DNA of 46,047 bases from Symsagittifera roscoffensis (Eukaryota; Xenacoelomorpha; Acoela; Convolutidae), in contig NC_087068.1 in assembly GCF_963678635.1 (NCBI RefSeq), positions 33,066,189-33,112,235 on the forward strand. Direction: 5' to 3'. Made by a program: the position numbers and the translations under genes. Under the pieces are notes generated by a model. The model saw only the letters and a program-made list of their open reading frames with translations. It was not told where the DNA came from and searched no databases. Below are positions 11,440-20,987 of the stretch, piece after piece; the stretch's first letter is position 1, and the number at the start of each line of letters is the position of its first letter.

Positions 11440-11960
11440 AGTGTGTGACTTCTTGTATATCAAGGCAAAGCCCTGAATGTTGCGACTGCACTTAGGAACA
11501 GTTGAAATTTTTGTTTGAATAAATGACAGAATAGTTGTGAAAAAGGAGAACTTTTTCATTTTTTTTTCATTTTATCCTCACAAAATGTAAAAAACTAAGG
11601 GTGTGATTAGCGTCTCGTATTGTGACAATAGGATTATATTGCTTGCATCAATTCAATTTGGAATGCAATAATTTGCGTTATACGCGTGCTAGAAGTACGC
11701 AATATATCGCACTTTAATTATCCCAATTTGACCAAATTAGCAATTTTTAAAGGCCCGCAGCTTTTCGAAAAACAATCAGAGGTGAAATGCGTTTTTAAAC
11801 TTATGCCTAAAATAAAAATTTCTCCCAGATTGCATAGAAAAATTTCCCTCGAAAACGTTTAGTAAAACAGTCAAAATTTGGCTGAGTAAAAAAAAACTAC
11901 ACCAAGCATAAATATTGCTCACTTTCTTCGAAAATCGGAACAGAAACTGAATTTTTTTTT
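11440..11960 (-). repeat. Family F2 remnants
   Basis: An F2 end (AAGGCAAAGCCCTGAATGTT, 11464-11483) is followed by an inverted F2 interior from about 11690 to 11960: CGCAATATATCGCACTTTAA, ACCAAATTAGCAATTTTTAA and CTTTCTTCGAAAATCGGAAC correspond to blocks near 3602-3850 in reverse. The two pieces may be separate insertions. Confidence 0.5.
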
Positions 11961-12035
11961 ATGCATTTTTTTTGGTTGACTGTAGACAAAAAGGGATGAG
12001 GAAAGTCTTGCTTTGAAGTGTAGCTGAATTAATAT

Positions 12036-12511
12036 AGTGCAGTTGATTTAGCGTTGTTTGGTTTCAAAGTTTTACCACAAAGACAGATCATTTTAGACTT
12101 GATTGGACCATTAAAAGTTACACCACACATACGAAACCAATTACCGTCAAAAATATATCAAAATGAGCCTCTTGCATAGTTCAACAAAATTTAACAAGGA
12201 TAACCTCACCGAAGCATAGAAAAAAAAAACTTTGTTTTAGTTTGGTCGCCATTTTTTTAAACGTGTCTTGCAACTTTTTGTGGGCTATGTCCTTCCTAAA
12301 TTTTGTTCAGCCTCATAAAAGGCTCACTTTGATATTAATTTGGCAATAACTGATTTCGTATTTTCGGTATAACTTTTATTTGACTAAAAATAATCCTTTT
12401 TTGGGGTAAAACTTTGTGCCCGAATTTTGCAAAATAAATTGCATTATAATAACGCCCTCAAACTCTAAGGTAGTTTTTGTCCGGATAATTTAAATCAGCA
12501 CTGAATACCGA
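12036..12511. repeat. Foldback element, family F1, copy b (degenerate)
   Basis: The right end, read inward, is CAGTGCTGATTTAAATTATC, matching the other F1 copies. The left end is worn (GCAGTTGATTTA). The arms still match through CAAAGTTTTACC, TAAAAGTTA and ATACGAAA, so the unit folds on itself. Confidence 0.6.
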
Positions 12512-13017
12512 AGCCAGCTTTGTTCCTAACCTTCACAAGGCATTGCTTCAATTCTCACTCTCTACAAATATTAATGTTCTACATAAAAAAATAACTGTTT
12601 CCCTTAAATTACTGTTCTCTTTAAAAAAAATCAGAATGCATGTACAAAAAATGCGGCTCTTAGTAGCATCGTAAAATCAAAACCGAGAAAAAGAAAACAT
12701 TAATTAAATATAAGCCAACAAAAATTAGCGGCCCCAGCACAAAATTAATCTTCAGGACGCTCAATATCTAACCACCTCCAACTATTAATTCCAATCTCGA
12801 CATTACTGTTTGAAACTATAATAAGTTGCAGAAAGTTTCAACGAAAAGATAAATAAAAAGCCATCTGCTATTTTCAGTAATTTTTGCATGCAAATTTGAA
12901 ACTTCAAGTTACCTCCAGAAACAACTTTTGACTGAAAAATTAATTTTGCATGCAAAATTGTCTGAGACAGATAATTTTTTTTAAAAAAATTTTATCTGTC
13001 AGAATTTTCTGCTACTT

Positions 13018-14465
13018 ATTATATAGCTTTTAGCAAATTTATTGGACAACAAATTAAATTTTCGAAATAATTTTGACCCTCAATTTTAAGCTAAAAGTTG
13101 CTTCTTTGAAGTTTCGTTTATGCCTTTTTTCGGCAATTTTTGTGTTTTGTGCTCTGAAAAACTGCATGGCAAATCGTTGTTGAATGACACAAGGCAAAAT
13201 GAAACTATCGGAAAAACCGGCAATCAGTTTGCATTGCTCTTTTGTCAGTTCAAATGAATTTTTGGAAATTCGATTGCAGTTTTAACGCCATTTCACTGTC
13301 TCAAGGTCAGCATTATTTCAAAAAGTCGAGACGTTTTTGCAACTTTGTATAATTCAAAAAGCCTTTTGGACACAGTCTTAACTTCTGAAATAGTTCGGAA
13401 GCCGACAAAAAGGCAAGTGCGAAACTTCAAAAGTTTCTTTTCGTATTAGTTTTAGTTTGAAGGTCAAACCTATTTCAAAAAATTGCTAAAATTTTTTCCA
13501 CTGGCTATGTTCAAATCAGAGTTCGTTCATGCCAACTATACAGTGCTGATTTAAATTATCCGGACAAAACGAACAAAACTTGAGTTTTCAACACATTTTT
13601 CTCAAATTGGGTTTAGATTAGACATGAAGTGAAGAGAACAAAAGTTGCTTAGAATTGATTCATCAGGACTGTTATGATGGAATTTTTTCTCTGAAATTTT
13701 TAGCCAAAATTTTAGCCGAAAAATGGGTCATTTTGGCTGTTTTCAATTATTCAAGAATTATGCTGAAACTACTTTGTTAGTTGATATGAAATATATATCA
13801 CAAGAAGCCTTTTAAACAGCCCAACAAAGTTCTAGAAGGGCTAACCCTTCTAGAATTTTGTGGGGCTTTGTAAAAGGCTTCTTGTGATATATAATTAAGA
13901 ATTAACAGAGTAATTTCAGCGTAATTCTTTATTCATTGAAAAAAACTAAGATGAGCCATTTTGGGGTAAAATTCTCTTTGAAAACTTTGGAAAAAAAAAA
14001 CTGCACGATATAAATTCTGCAGAATTTTTAAGCACTTTGGTCCGCCTCACTTTTGTCTAATCTTAAACCAAATTGAGAAAAACGCGTTTAAAAAACAAGT
14101 TTTGTTCATTTTGTCCGGATAGTTTATTTAAATCAGACAACGTTTTTATCGGACAATGTTTTAATTTTTTGAAATATTTCTGACCTTGAAATCATGAAAT
14201 GGCGTTGAACCTGCAATCAAATTATCAAAACTGCATATGAATTGACAAAAAAACAATGCAAAATGATTGCACAAATTGAAGCACAAATTAAAAAAAATGC
14301 ATTCAACAAAGATTTGCCGTGTAATTTTTCAGTGCAAAAAATAACAAATTAAACGCGACAAAAAGAGAAACGCATAGAATTAATTAATCTTAGTTTGTAT
14401 GTGAAGGTCAAAATTATTTAAGAAATTTAATACGTTGCCCGATAAATTTGTTAAAAGCTATAGAG
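13018..14465. repeat. Large inverted repeat with arms 13018-13340 and 14150-14465
   Basis: The left arm (TATAGCTTTTAGCAAATTTA ... TAACGCCATTTCACTGTCTC) and the right arm (ATCATGAAATGGCGTT ... AAATTTGTTAAAAGCTATA) are reverse complements over about 310 bp with scattered differences. Between them lie about 200 bp of unique sequence and the F1 foldback at 13541-14140. This is an older foldback element split by insertion of a younger one. Confidence 0.7.
13541..14140. repeat. Foldback element, family F1, copy c (best preserved)
   Basis: A complete palindromic unit with two ~300-bp arms. The left end is CAGTGCTGATTTAAATTATC and the inverted right end is CTGATTTAAATAAACTATCC. The arms meet at a near-perfect palindrome around 13841 (TTCTAGAAGGG / CCCTTCTAGAA) flanked by matching GAAGCCTTTT and AAAAGGCTTC blocks. 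No protein is encoded. The left flank ends in TA. Confidence 0.8.
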
Positions 14466-15360
14466 ACAAACTTTATTTTGTCTGTTCAAATTTTTTTCTT
14501 CTTTTTATATAAACGAACTCTGCAATTCATTCAAGTGAAAAACATAAAACTTTTGAAAAACGTTGAATGGTTCTTCATTATTGAATTATCAAGAACAAGT
14601 TTAATATTTTGGTGCGATATCCCTGCAGTAGTAGTGTTAGCTTTTAAAAACTGATGAAAATAAAAAATAATAGAAAAAAAATTAAAAAACTTTTGACTTT
14701 TTTAAAACCCATCACTCATAGGAAAGTACAAAATGATTTATTTCGTATAACAAAAAGTATTATATAGAAAACACAGCATGCATCAATTTCATTTGAAACG
14801 CTTTTTGAGAGGAATTAATCTCCGCTTAAGGTCCAAGAAATAAGGAATATATAAGAACTCTAAAAACTGATAAATTAGCAAAATAAGGAAGAAAATGTAT
14901 TTTATCAGAGTATTTTTGGAATTAATTTTCAGCTCGCTATGAAAAGCACTAAGTGAAATAGCTTTCAATATTTCACATCAAACAAAATTGAATTTATTTC
15001 TCAGCCGTCAACGCTTTAATGGAACGAAATATACCATTAAAATTTTGCGACAAAGATCACAGGTAATATGGTCTTTTTTTGAGCTCATGACCACGCAAAT
15101 GGTATAGAAAGCTATGTCAAAAATGCTTCGAAACTTGGCTGAATTTTAACTGGGACTAGTTTAAGAAATACTATCGTTGTAAAGATTCGGTTCTATTTTA
15201 AACAAAGACGAGAGAGAAAAGGTTCCGATGAAGAATTTGTATTTTAAGATCAAATTGTATTGTACGTAATAAGAATCAACAATGTCGAAAAAAATTCCCA
15301 AAGCTATGTGCTTTTGACCGGTATCTTAACACCACGGTCTCCCTTTAATAGCAACAATAT
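14466..15360. other. No gene seen
   Basis: AT-rich intergenic sequence. The longest frame (near 14448-14654) is Phe/Leu/Ile-rich, as composition alone predicts. Confidence 0.5.
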
Positions 15361-15367
15361 AGATCAA

Positions 15368-15535
15368 AACTCAAGGTTGAAATAGCACAATTTCACACCT
15401 ATAAAGTTAAGTTAAATATTAATGACAAAATTCTCGTTTCAGAATCACAAGCCGCATAGATTGCAAACTTTGAACTCAAGATTAAAAGAGCACTAGTTCA
15501 CGCCTGTATTAATGGCAAAATTCTCGTTGAACTTG
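15368..15535. repeat. Degenerate ~105-bp tandem duplication
   Basis: AACTCAAGRTTRAAAW followed by AGAGCAC/TAGCACA, TTCACRCCT and ATTAATGRCAAAATTCTCGTT occurs at 15368 and again at 15473, with an internal length difference. A third worn copy of the AACTTTGAATTCAAG start is near 15652. It is non-coding. Confidence 0.5.
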
Positions 15536-16361
15536 GTGGAATGGACTTGATGAAACGTTTGACAGACAGTTCAACATTTCATCAAAATTGAAAAGGTGCT
15601 TAAACGGGGAGTTCGATCTTGTAATGCTTTCAGTTGCTCAAAAAACGTACAACTTTGAATTCAAGTCTCCTCTTCGCAATCTCACTCTTCGGGCCTGTCT
15701 GTGCCAAATCAATAAAATTGTAAAGAGTTAGATCAAACCCTATCCCTTCAACATTCAAAGGCTGTTTTTCCTTATCTGATTAATCACACTGACCTTAAAC
15801 CTCACAACTGATTGAATGCACAAATACATCATTCCATATTGACTTTCAATTAGCCAAACAACCTGAGACTCATCGAATCAAGTAGATCATGTGAAACATA
15901 CTCGGCTAGAGTTTGATTTCGAATTCAAAAGCTAATCAGATACTTTTTCTCGTCGCTTTTTTTTTTAAATCAAGTGAGTAACGCTAAAAACCGACTTCAG
16001 CACGCAGAAACTCTTTTTGTTTTTGAGTACATGTCTTTGTGTTTTGCCAAGGAGTTTATGGAACGATACGATTGAATTTTAAGAAAGTCATTGTGTAAGG
16101 TAACTAATGGAAAAGAAGTGAAAGATAACCAATTTTTGCAGGCAGCTTTCACGGGACCCAAAGGTGACTTGGTTGTTTCTTCCACTTGCCTAATAGTTTT
16201 TATTTGTTTCCTTTTATTTGACTCAGCAGTAAGAGTAGGACCTACATGTAGCTTAGTTTGTGGATTGGAGAAAGATGATTAAAACATATACTAGCCTTTT
16301 AAAAGTGATTGATTCAGCAAAAGGCGAAAAAAAATTCGGCACACCGAGATTTAAAAAAAAG
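15536..16361. other. Left flank of the LTR element; no gene seen
   Basis: Frames here (for example 16091-16282) have no recognisable features. The flank ends in an A-run immediately before the LTR. The five bases before the LTR (AAAAG) do not match the five after the other LTR (AATGG), so there is no obvious target-site duplication. Confidence 0.45.
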
Positions 16362-16771
16362 TGAGTTAGGACCGATGTGGTTAACTCATAGAGTAATTTC
16401 GGATAGGGTACACCGTCTGCTCGTCACGCTATCTTATTTTCGGCCGGATAGATTCGTGCAACTTCTTAGTCTAATACCGATCCTAATCTTACTCTTATAC
16501 TATCTAGTCTCAGGTTGTTTAACTAGTCTCTGCTAGGCTCAATAGATCTAGGGTATACTGGTTTATTGCGGCTGCTGAAGTTCCTTAGGAGAGGCAACTA
16601 AATTCTAAGTTAAATTCAAATCTCTCTGGTGCTGAAATTACAAGTAATTTCAGCACTTACAAATAAGTGGGTTGTTAGTTAGATGGATCATGATTGGTTA
16701 ATATTAAATACTTTACAGTGGTAAAATATCTAATTTATCCAATCATAAAATGTAGTTTAGATCAGGTTCCA
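16362..16771 (-). repeat. 3' LTR
   Basis: 410 bp, the same length as the 5' LTR, with five base differences (about 1.2%). In sense orientation it starts TGGAACCTGATC and ends CCTAACTCA. It carries the 28-bp hairpin at 16629-16656 and AATAAA in sense (plus positions 16562-16567). Confidence 0.92.
16629..16656. promoter_or_regulatory. LTR hairpin (13-bp perfect arms)
   Basis: GTGCTGAAATTAC and GTAATTTCAGCAC are perfect inverted repeats separated by two bases. The 5' LTR has an identical copy at 41861-41888. It may be a protein-binding palindrome or an RNA hairpin in the transcript; the function is not known. Confidence 0.6.
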
Positions 16772-16778
16772 CCCATCC
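16772..16778 (-). other. Weak polypurine tract candidate next to the 3' LTR
   Basis: In sense, GGATGGG abuts the 3' LTR. Plus-strand priming tracts in this family sit exactly here but are usually longer and purer, so this is either a minimal or a degraded tract. Confidence 0.3.
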
Positions 16779-18364
16779 GGGTTTTACAGAGTTTTTTAGA
16801 ATTGTCCTTCTGCAGTTCAAAGGATGGATGATGGACGTTGGTATTTGGCGAACATCATATTTTTTCTGGGTTCTCTTGTTAGAGAAGTTCCAGGTTCAAT
16901 CGCTGTGTCTTCTCATGACAACGACTGGGTTTTCGCAACAAACTCAAATCTGATTTCAGAATGGTTGGCTATGACAGGTTTTTCTGTTCCATGTAGAGAA
17001 CTTCTTTTGTGTTCAACCTAGTCTGGGAATGGCGTGGAGATTGTGCGTGGAGGGGATGCCTGGTTACTCGGATCTGTACGTATAATTGAACATCGAGGTG
17101 GTCATTGGTCTAGTTCAATGAAGTCCCTTTCTGCGAAGTCAAGTCGTACTCTAAATCCTTTGAGTTGTGATTGTGGACGGCATATTGATTGTGGTTGGCC
17201 ATTCTTTTTCGAGTGTAGTGGGGTCCTTTTGTCTTTTGATGTTCGTCTTTGGTGTTGTATGCTGATCTATATACTGCAAGGTATAATTTACATTTTATAA
17301 AATTTCTTTTAGTTCGGTGTTTTAATTATGATTTTGGTTAGTTGTTTTCACAAAAGCTTTTTGTTTTAGTTCGGTTATTTTGAAGAGTTACTCACCCTTG
17401 AGTACCTCTTATTAAAAATAGAAGTGTGGTCACAAAGCGTGGATGTAGCGCGGTGGGTTAGGCCGGCTATAGAGCATGCTCAGGACGTCCTCTCTGGTGG
17501 GTTAGGCCAGGAGTGGGAGTATGATTTCGTGCGGTTTCTGTGAGAAGTCCTGTTATGTGATAACTTTTTATGTTGGGTTTATTGTGGGTTTTCTTATGTT
17601 TCGTTGGTTGTGTCCTTTTTTCAATAATCAAATTGTTTTTGGTATGGGTTTGTCTGTCGACTTTTTTGTGTTTTATTATTTCTTTCTTAGACTTTATAAT
17701 AGTCTTCAAAAGAATAAATTATCCAGTTTTAAACTGGGTTAATCCGGTTTGGGTACCGTTGGTTTCCTTTTCTTAGTCATGCTGTTATTCTATGTGTTGT
17801 GGTGTTTAGTAAGCTGCGTTGGTTAGTTTTGTTTAGTATATAATTCCTTTCCAACCGGGTTAAAGGAAAGTTTGAAATTTGTTATTGTGTGTTAGAGTTG
17901 TTGAGTGTGAAAGCTTGAAACTGAAATTCATTATTTAAACAATTCTTCGTGGGCGAGCTGTGCGAGTTTGGATAGAATTCTTGTGCGAGTGAATAGAAAT
18001 ATCAAAAGGTTAGTACTGCATTTTCGTCTTATCATTTTACTACATAGAATTTCAATTTTACTGCTAGTTTTGGGGAAAAATTAAGTTACAAATTTTCATC
18101 ATTATTAGAATTACTGCTTTTAGGGAAATAATTTATAAATTAATTTACTACATTGGTATGAACTTTATTTAATTTAGCTGGTGCAAAAGATTATTAGAGT
18201 TTTGAACAATTTGAAGAAGTTTTCTATTTTTTATTTTTCTTTTGTGTATTTTGCAGATGATCGTGAGATGAAGACTAAAAATCAAAATGAGACATGGATA
18301 AAGAATGGTTAGTTTTTTAATTTGAATTTATTAGTTAAGAATATGTATAAATTATACTTAATTG
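16779..18364 (-). other. 3' non-coding region of the element, with an unresolved GC-richer patch
   Basis: About 1.6 kb between the last open frame and the 3' LTR. Positions 16824-17300 are GC-richer than the rest, and both strands are nearly open. The plus strand has one TAG in about 158 codons; the minus (sense) strand has a frame broken by TGA, TAG and TGA. I cannot decide whether this is a decayed gene or a structured 3' region. The stretch 17300-18360 is T-rich on the plus strand and shows no gene. Confidence 0.4.
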
Positions 18365-19912
18365 TTAGTCGTCGGGGAAAAAACCATGGGGGAAGATGTC
18401 GTGTATTATGTCGGAGTTAGTGAGTAATTTTGCTAGTATGCGAATGATGTTTTTAGTTTGAAGCAATGGCCAAAGCAATTGAAGTGCTTTAATGGTTTTT
18501 AGTTCTTCAGTGCCAACTGCAAAATCATAAGGTGTGTTTTGGATGAGATTATATAATTTGTGATTGTATTTAGTGTTGTGGATGAATTCTAATATTGGGA
18601 TTTCTATAGGTTGAATAAATTCATGTGGGATAAGGAAGGGTCTGGATTCTTCTGCGTTGGAGGTCTTCGTGATGGGACAAAAAATATACATTTGGGTTAT
18701 GGGATCATAATTGCGAAGAATACCGTGAAGGTTAGTATCTTTGATGCAATATGTGAAGTTAAGAAAAAATGGCGAAGTGTACTTAGAGTTAATAAATTGA
18801 AAACGGTGGTGTGGTTGTCTTGATGGAGTGTGTAGATCAAAGTGACTTTGTGTGAAGCGATAATAAGTATATGTGTGGGTTTGTTTAGTGCGTAACATAA
18901 TATCGTGTGAGCAGTGCAAATCTCGTTCATGTGGTGCAAGGAAATGAAAGGTTAGTGAAAATAATTGAAATTTTTCTTTAAAACTTTCGTAAGCTTGTGT
19001 GTCGGTTAGTGCTTCAGAAATGATGTGATCGAATTTGCGATCAAATATATTGAGTGTAAATACATATGGTGTTTTGATGAAGAATTTTTCTGTGATTTGT
19101 GGGTTAGCGAAACGGTCATCATCTAAAAATTGGTCTTGGTTAGCTCGGATGATGTTATGATCGTAATATTCTAGCGTGTATTCGTTAGCTCGGGGCGCAG
19201 TGTGTGTTTTTAGTGACTTTTTATATCCTATATAAGTAAATTGTCTATGTGTTAGTGATGTGGTGAGTCGATATAGCATATCTTGATTTCTTTCTATATC
19301 GATGTGAGTATTAGATAAAGGTAGGCAAAGGGGGTTAGTAAAATGATAATATGATGTCCAATGAAGTGTAGGCATTAAAACTTGTTCATCTACAAAACTA
19401 CGTGTGTCGTAAGTGTTGTTAGGAGTGTTCAAAGTATATTGTGGAAATGAAGGTAAGGTGATTGCTAAAAAATCTTTCGTGTTAGTGTGATTTGGATGAT
19501 TAATATATTCACGGGCTGTTCCTGGTTTTGTTGGAAATGGATGGTTTGGGAATTTTCTTTTGAAAGTGCGGTAAGCTCTATTAGCGCTAATTGATGATTC
19601 GGTGGATGTGGATGATGGTGCTAGTGATGCGGTATAAGCTGAAGAGGGTGTAGGGGTAGGTGGATTTGATGATCCTATGGTTGATGAAATCTGGTTTATA
19701 GTTGAGGTGTCAAGGTGGAAGGGTTGTTGTTGTAAGGTGATAAAATTATCTAGTTCCTGGGAGATTTGGGGAATATCTGGAGAATTGGATGATCGGTCTG
19801 AATGAAATGAAGAGTAGGTTGGGGTGACTTGTGAAGCATAAGAGGGTGTAGAAATGGATGGAAGTGGGTTATTTGGCGGGATTGGTTGAAAAGGGGGTTT
19901 TGAATTTATTTT
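18365..19912 (-). CDS. Unassigned 515-codon open frame, last ORF of the element, no ATG at its start
   Basis: Open from just after a TAG (19913-19915) to a stop at 18365. No ATG lies in the first 158 codons, so translation would need a spliced, frameshifted or non-AUG start. The N-terminal ~130 residues are Ser/Pro/Thr-rich and probably disordered. The rest looks folded, rich in Tyr, Phe, His and Thr, with only a few cysteines (NPLCLPL, LHCSHD, TYCIKD, YIFCPI) and no clear membrane segment. Its position after integrase is where envelope-like or accessory genes sit, but I see no envelope hallmark. It lies outside the duplicated segment, so there is a single copy. No family recognised. Confidence 0.6.
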   Translation of the reverse strand, partial: KINSKPPFQPIPPNNPLPSISTPSYASQVTPTYSSFHSDRSSNSPDIPQISQELDNFITLQQQPFHLDTSTINQISSTIGSSNPPTPTPSSAYTASLAPSSTSTESSISANRAYRTFKRKFPNHPFPTKPGTAREYINHPNHTNTKDFLAITLPSFPQYTLNTPNNTYDTRSFVDEQVLMPTLHWTSYYHFTNPLCLPLSNTHIDIERNQDMLYRLTTSLTHRQFTYIGYKKSLKTHTAPRANEYTLEYYDHNIIRANQDQFLDDDRFANPQITEKFFIKTPYVFTLNIFDRKFDHIISEALTDTQAYESFKEKFQLFSLTFHFLAPHERDLHCSHDIMLRTKQTHTYTYYRFTQSHFDLHTPSRQPHHRFQFINSKYTSPFFLNFTYCIKDTNLHGILRNYDPITQMYIFCPITKTSNAEESRPFLIPHEFIQPIEIPILEFIHNTKYNHKLYNLIQNTPYDFAVGTEELKTIKALQLLWPLLQTKNIIRILAKLLTNSDIIHDIFPHGFFPDD

Positions 19913-19945
19913 CTATGTCAATTATATGTCAATTTATTTTCTATA
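19903..19945. repeat. 28-bp-period direct repeat between two frames
   Basis: AATTTATTTTCTAT occurs at 19903 and again at 19931, with TGTCAATT between. The period (28) is not a multiple of three. The repeat covers the end of the 19918-20511 frame and the opening of the 18365-19912 frame, so slippage duplication may have disrupted the coding layout here. Confidence 0.55.
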
Positions 19946-20511
19946 TTGTGTATGTTTCTAAAATTAGAACTTTGTTTTCGTGATGGATGGACTTGTTCAT
20001 ATGGAATTGATTGTATAAAATATTTTTCGTGAAATTTTATCATACGAGCGTGTATTTTTGCTACTTGAAATGTTGTACATGTGTCTTCGGGGAACCAAAC
20101 AATTGTTGCTTGTGTTCGTGTTGTAGGGTCACAATAGCCTTGATATTTTTTACAAGGTAATCTGATTCCTTGATAGATTATGGTGTTGTCAGATAAATCG
20201 CGTGTGAGTTGTATTTTTTCGAGTTGTATTTTCCAATCGAAAAACATGATTTCTTGATATCCTTTATTTTTTGTGTCTGCTTTGCAGTTTGATGGGTCAT
20301 TTATACCAATGTGTGGTATCCAGTGTTTATCGTGTATGTCATAAGTTAATCTTCCGTGTGCGCCGTTGTAGGGGTATTTTTCATCTAATTTTATATGTCC
20401 TTGATATCTTTCAAGTTCTGCTTGATGTACAGAATCTGCAAAAACTTGGAAATATACTAATTTTCTATCTGTGTTTTTATTTCTTGTGATATTTAGTCTG
20501 AGTAACTCGTT
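19918..20511 (-). CDS. Cysteine-containing open frame, downstream half of an env-position gene
   Basis: 197 codons open from after a TAA (20512-20514); the first ATG is at about 20247, so the upstream part is ATG-less. It overlaps the end of the 20493-20987 frame by 19 nt in another frame, and the composition runs on smoothly across the overlap. This suggests one protein read through a frameshift or broken by an indel. Cysteines cluster in the second half (LPCKKYQGYCDP, EDTCTTFQ), as in secreted domains. There is no obvious membrane anchor. An envelope-like ectodomain is possible from position and cysteine pattern only; no family is recognised. Confidence 0.5.
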   Translation of the reverse strand, partial: NELLRLNITRNKNTDRKLVYFQVFADSVHQAELERYQGHIKLDEKYPYNGAHGRLTYDIHDKHWIPHIGINDPSNCKADTKNKGYQEIMFFDWKIQLEKIQLTRDLSDNTIIYQGIRLPCKKYQGYCDPTTRTQATIVWFPEDTCTTFQVAKIHARMIKFHEKYFIQSIPYEQVHPSRKQSSNFRNIHNIENKLTYN

Positions 20512-20987
20512 TTACAATCTTCGGGATTGAGATGTAAAAATCGTTCGATATTACTCTGGTAGAATGATTCGTGGTCAAGTCGGTTTTTATTTCCATTTGA
20601 GACTTGTGAACAATGTACTTTCTTTTCAGAAAATGTTGCTGTGAATTTATATCCTATAACTGTTGTTGCTCGGGCTTTTGAATAAAGTGTCGCTATTACA
20701 TTTGTTGTTTCTATAGCTTGTGGTTCTGTTTCGCATTGTGATACTTGATTTATTGCATATTTGTGTAGTGTTTTTTGTTCACTTTCTTCACAATCGTAAT
20801 GTGTTACTAATAAATCTTGGGGTCCTGTGCGGGGGGAAGGGTTTATATTCTGATTGGAGATTACTAGAAAAAAAGTTGGAGAAAAATTAATATTTTTAGA
20901 ATATACATGTGTATGATAATCCTGAGTATGGGTTATAAAATGTGATGTAACCAATTGTCTTTTTGGTATATCTGTCGTATTTGTATA
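20493..20987 (-). CDS. Cysteine-containing open frame, upstream half of an env-position gene
   Basis: 164 codons with four spaced cysteines (HYDCEESEQ, SQCETEP, VHCSQVS, PEDCKTS). It overlaps the preceding 391-codon frame by about 90 nt (different frame) and the next frame by 19 nt. It has no internal ATG near its start. The left boundary of the 8192-bp duplication falls inside it at 20886, so only this copy is complete; the second copy breaks off at 29078. Confidence 0.5.
   Translation of the reverse strand, partial: YTNTTDIPKRQLVTSHFITHTQDYHTHVYSKNINFSPTFFLVISNQNINPSPRTGPQDLLVTHYDCEESEQKTLHKYAINQVSQCETEPQAIETTNVIATLYSKARATTVIGYKFTATFSEKKVHCSQVSNGNKNRLDHESFYQSNIERFLHLNPEDCKTSYSD

Noticed and set aside
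17467-17742. Overlapping plus and minus frames in the 3' region of the element
   Set aside because: Lys/Thr/His-rich on one strand and Phe/Val-rich on the other, as expected from T-rich sequence. No protein-like features.
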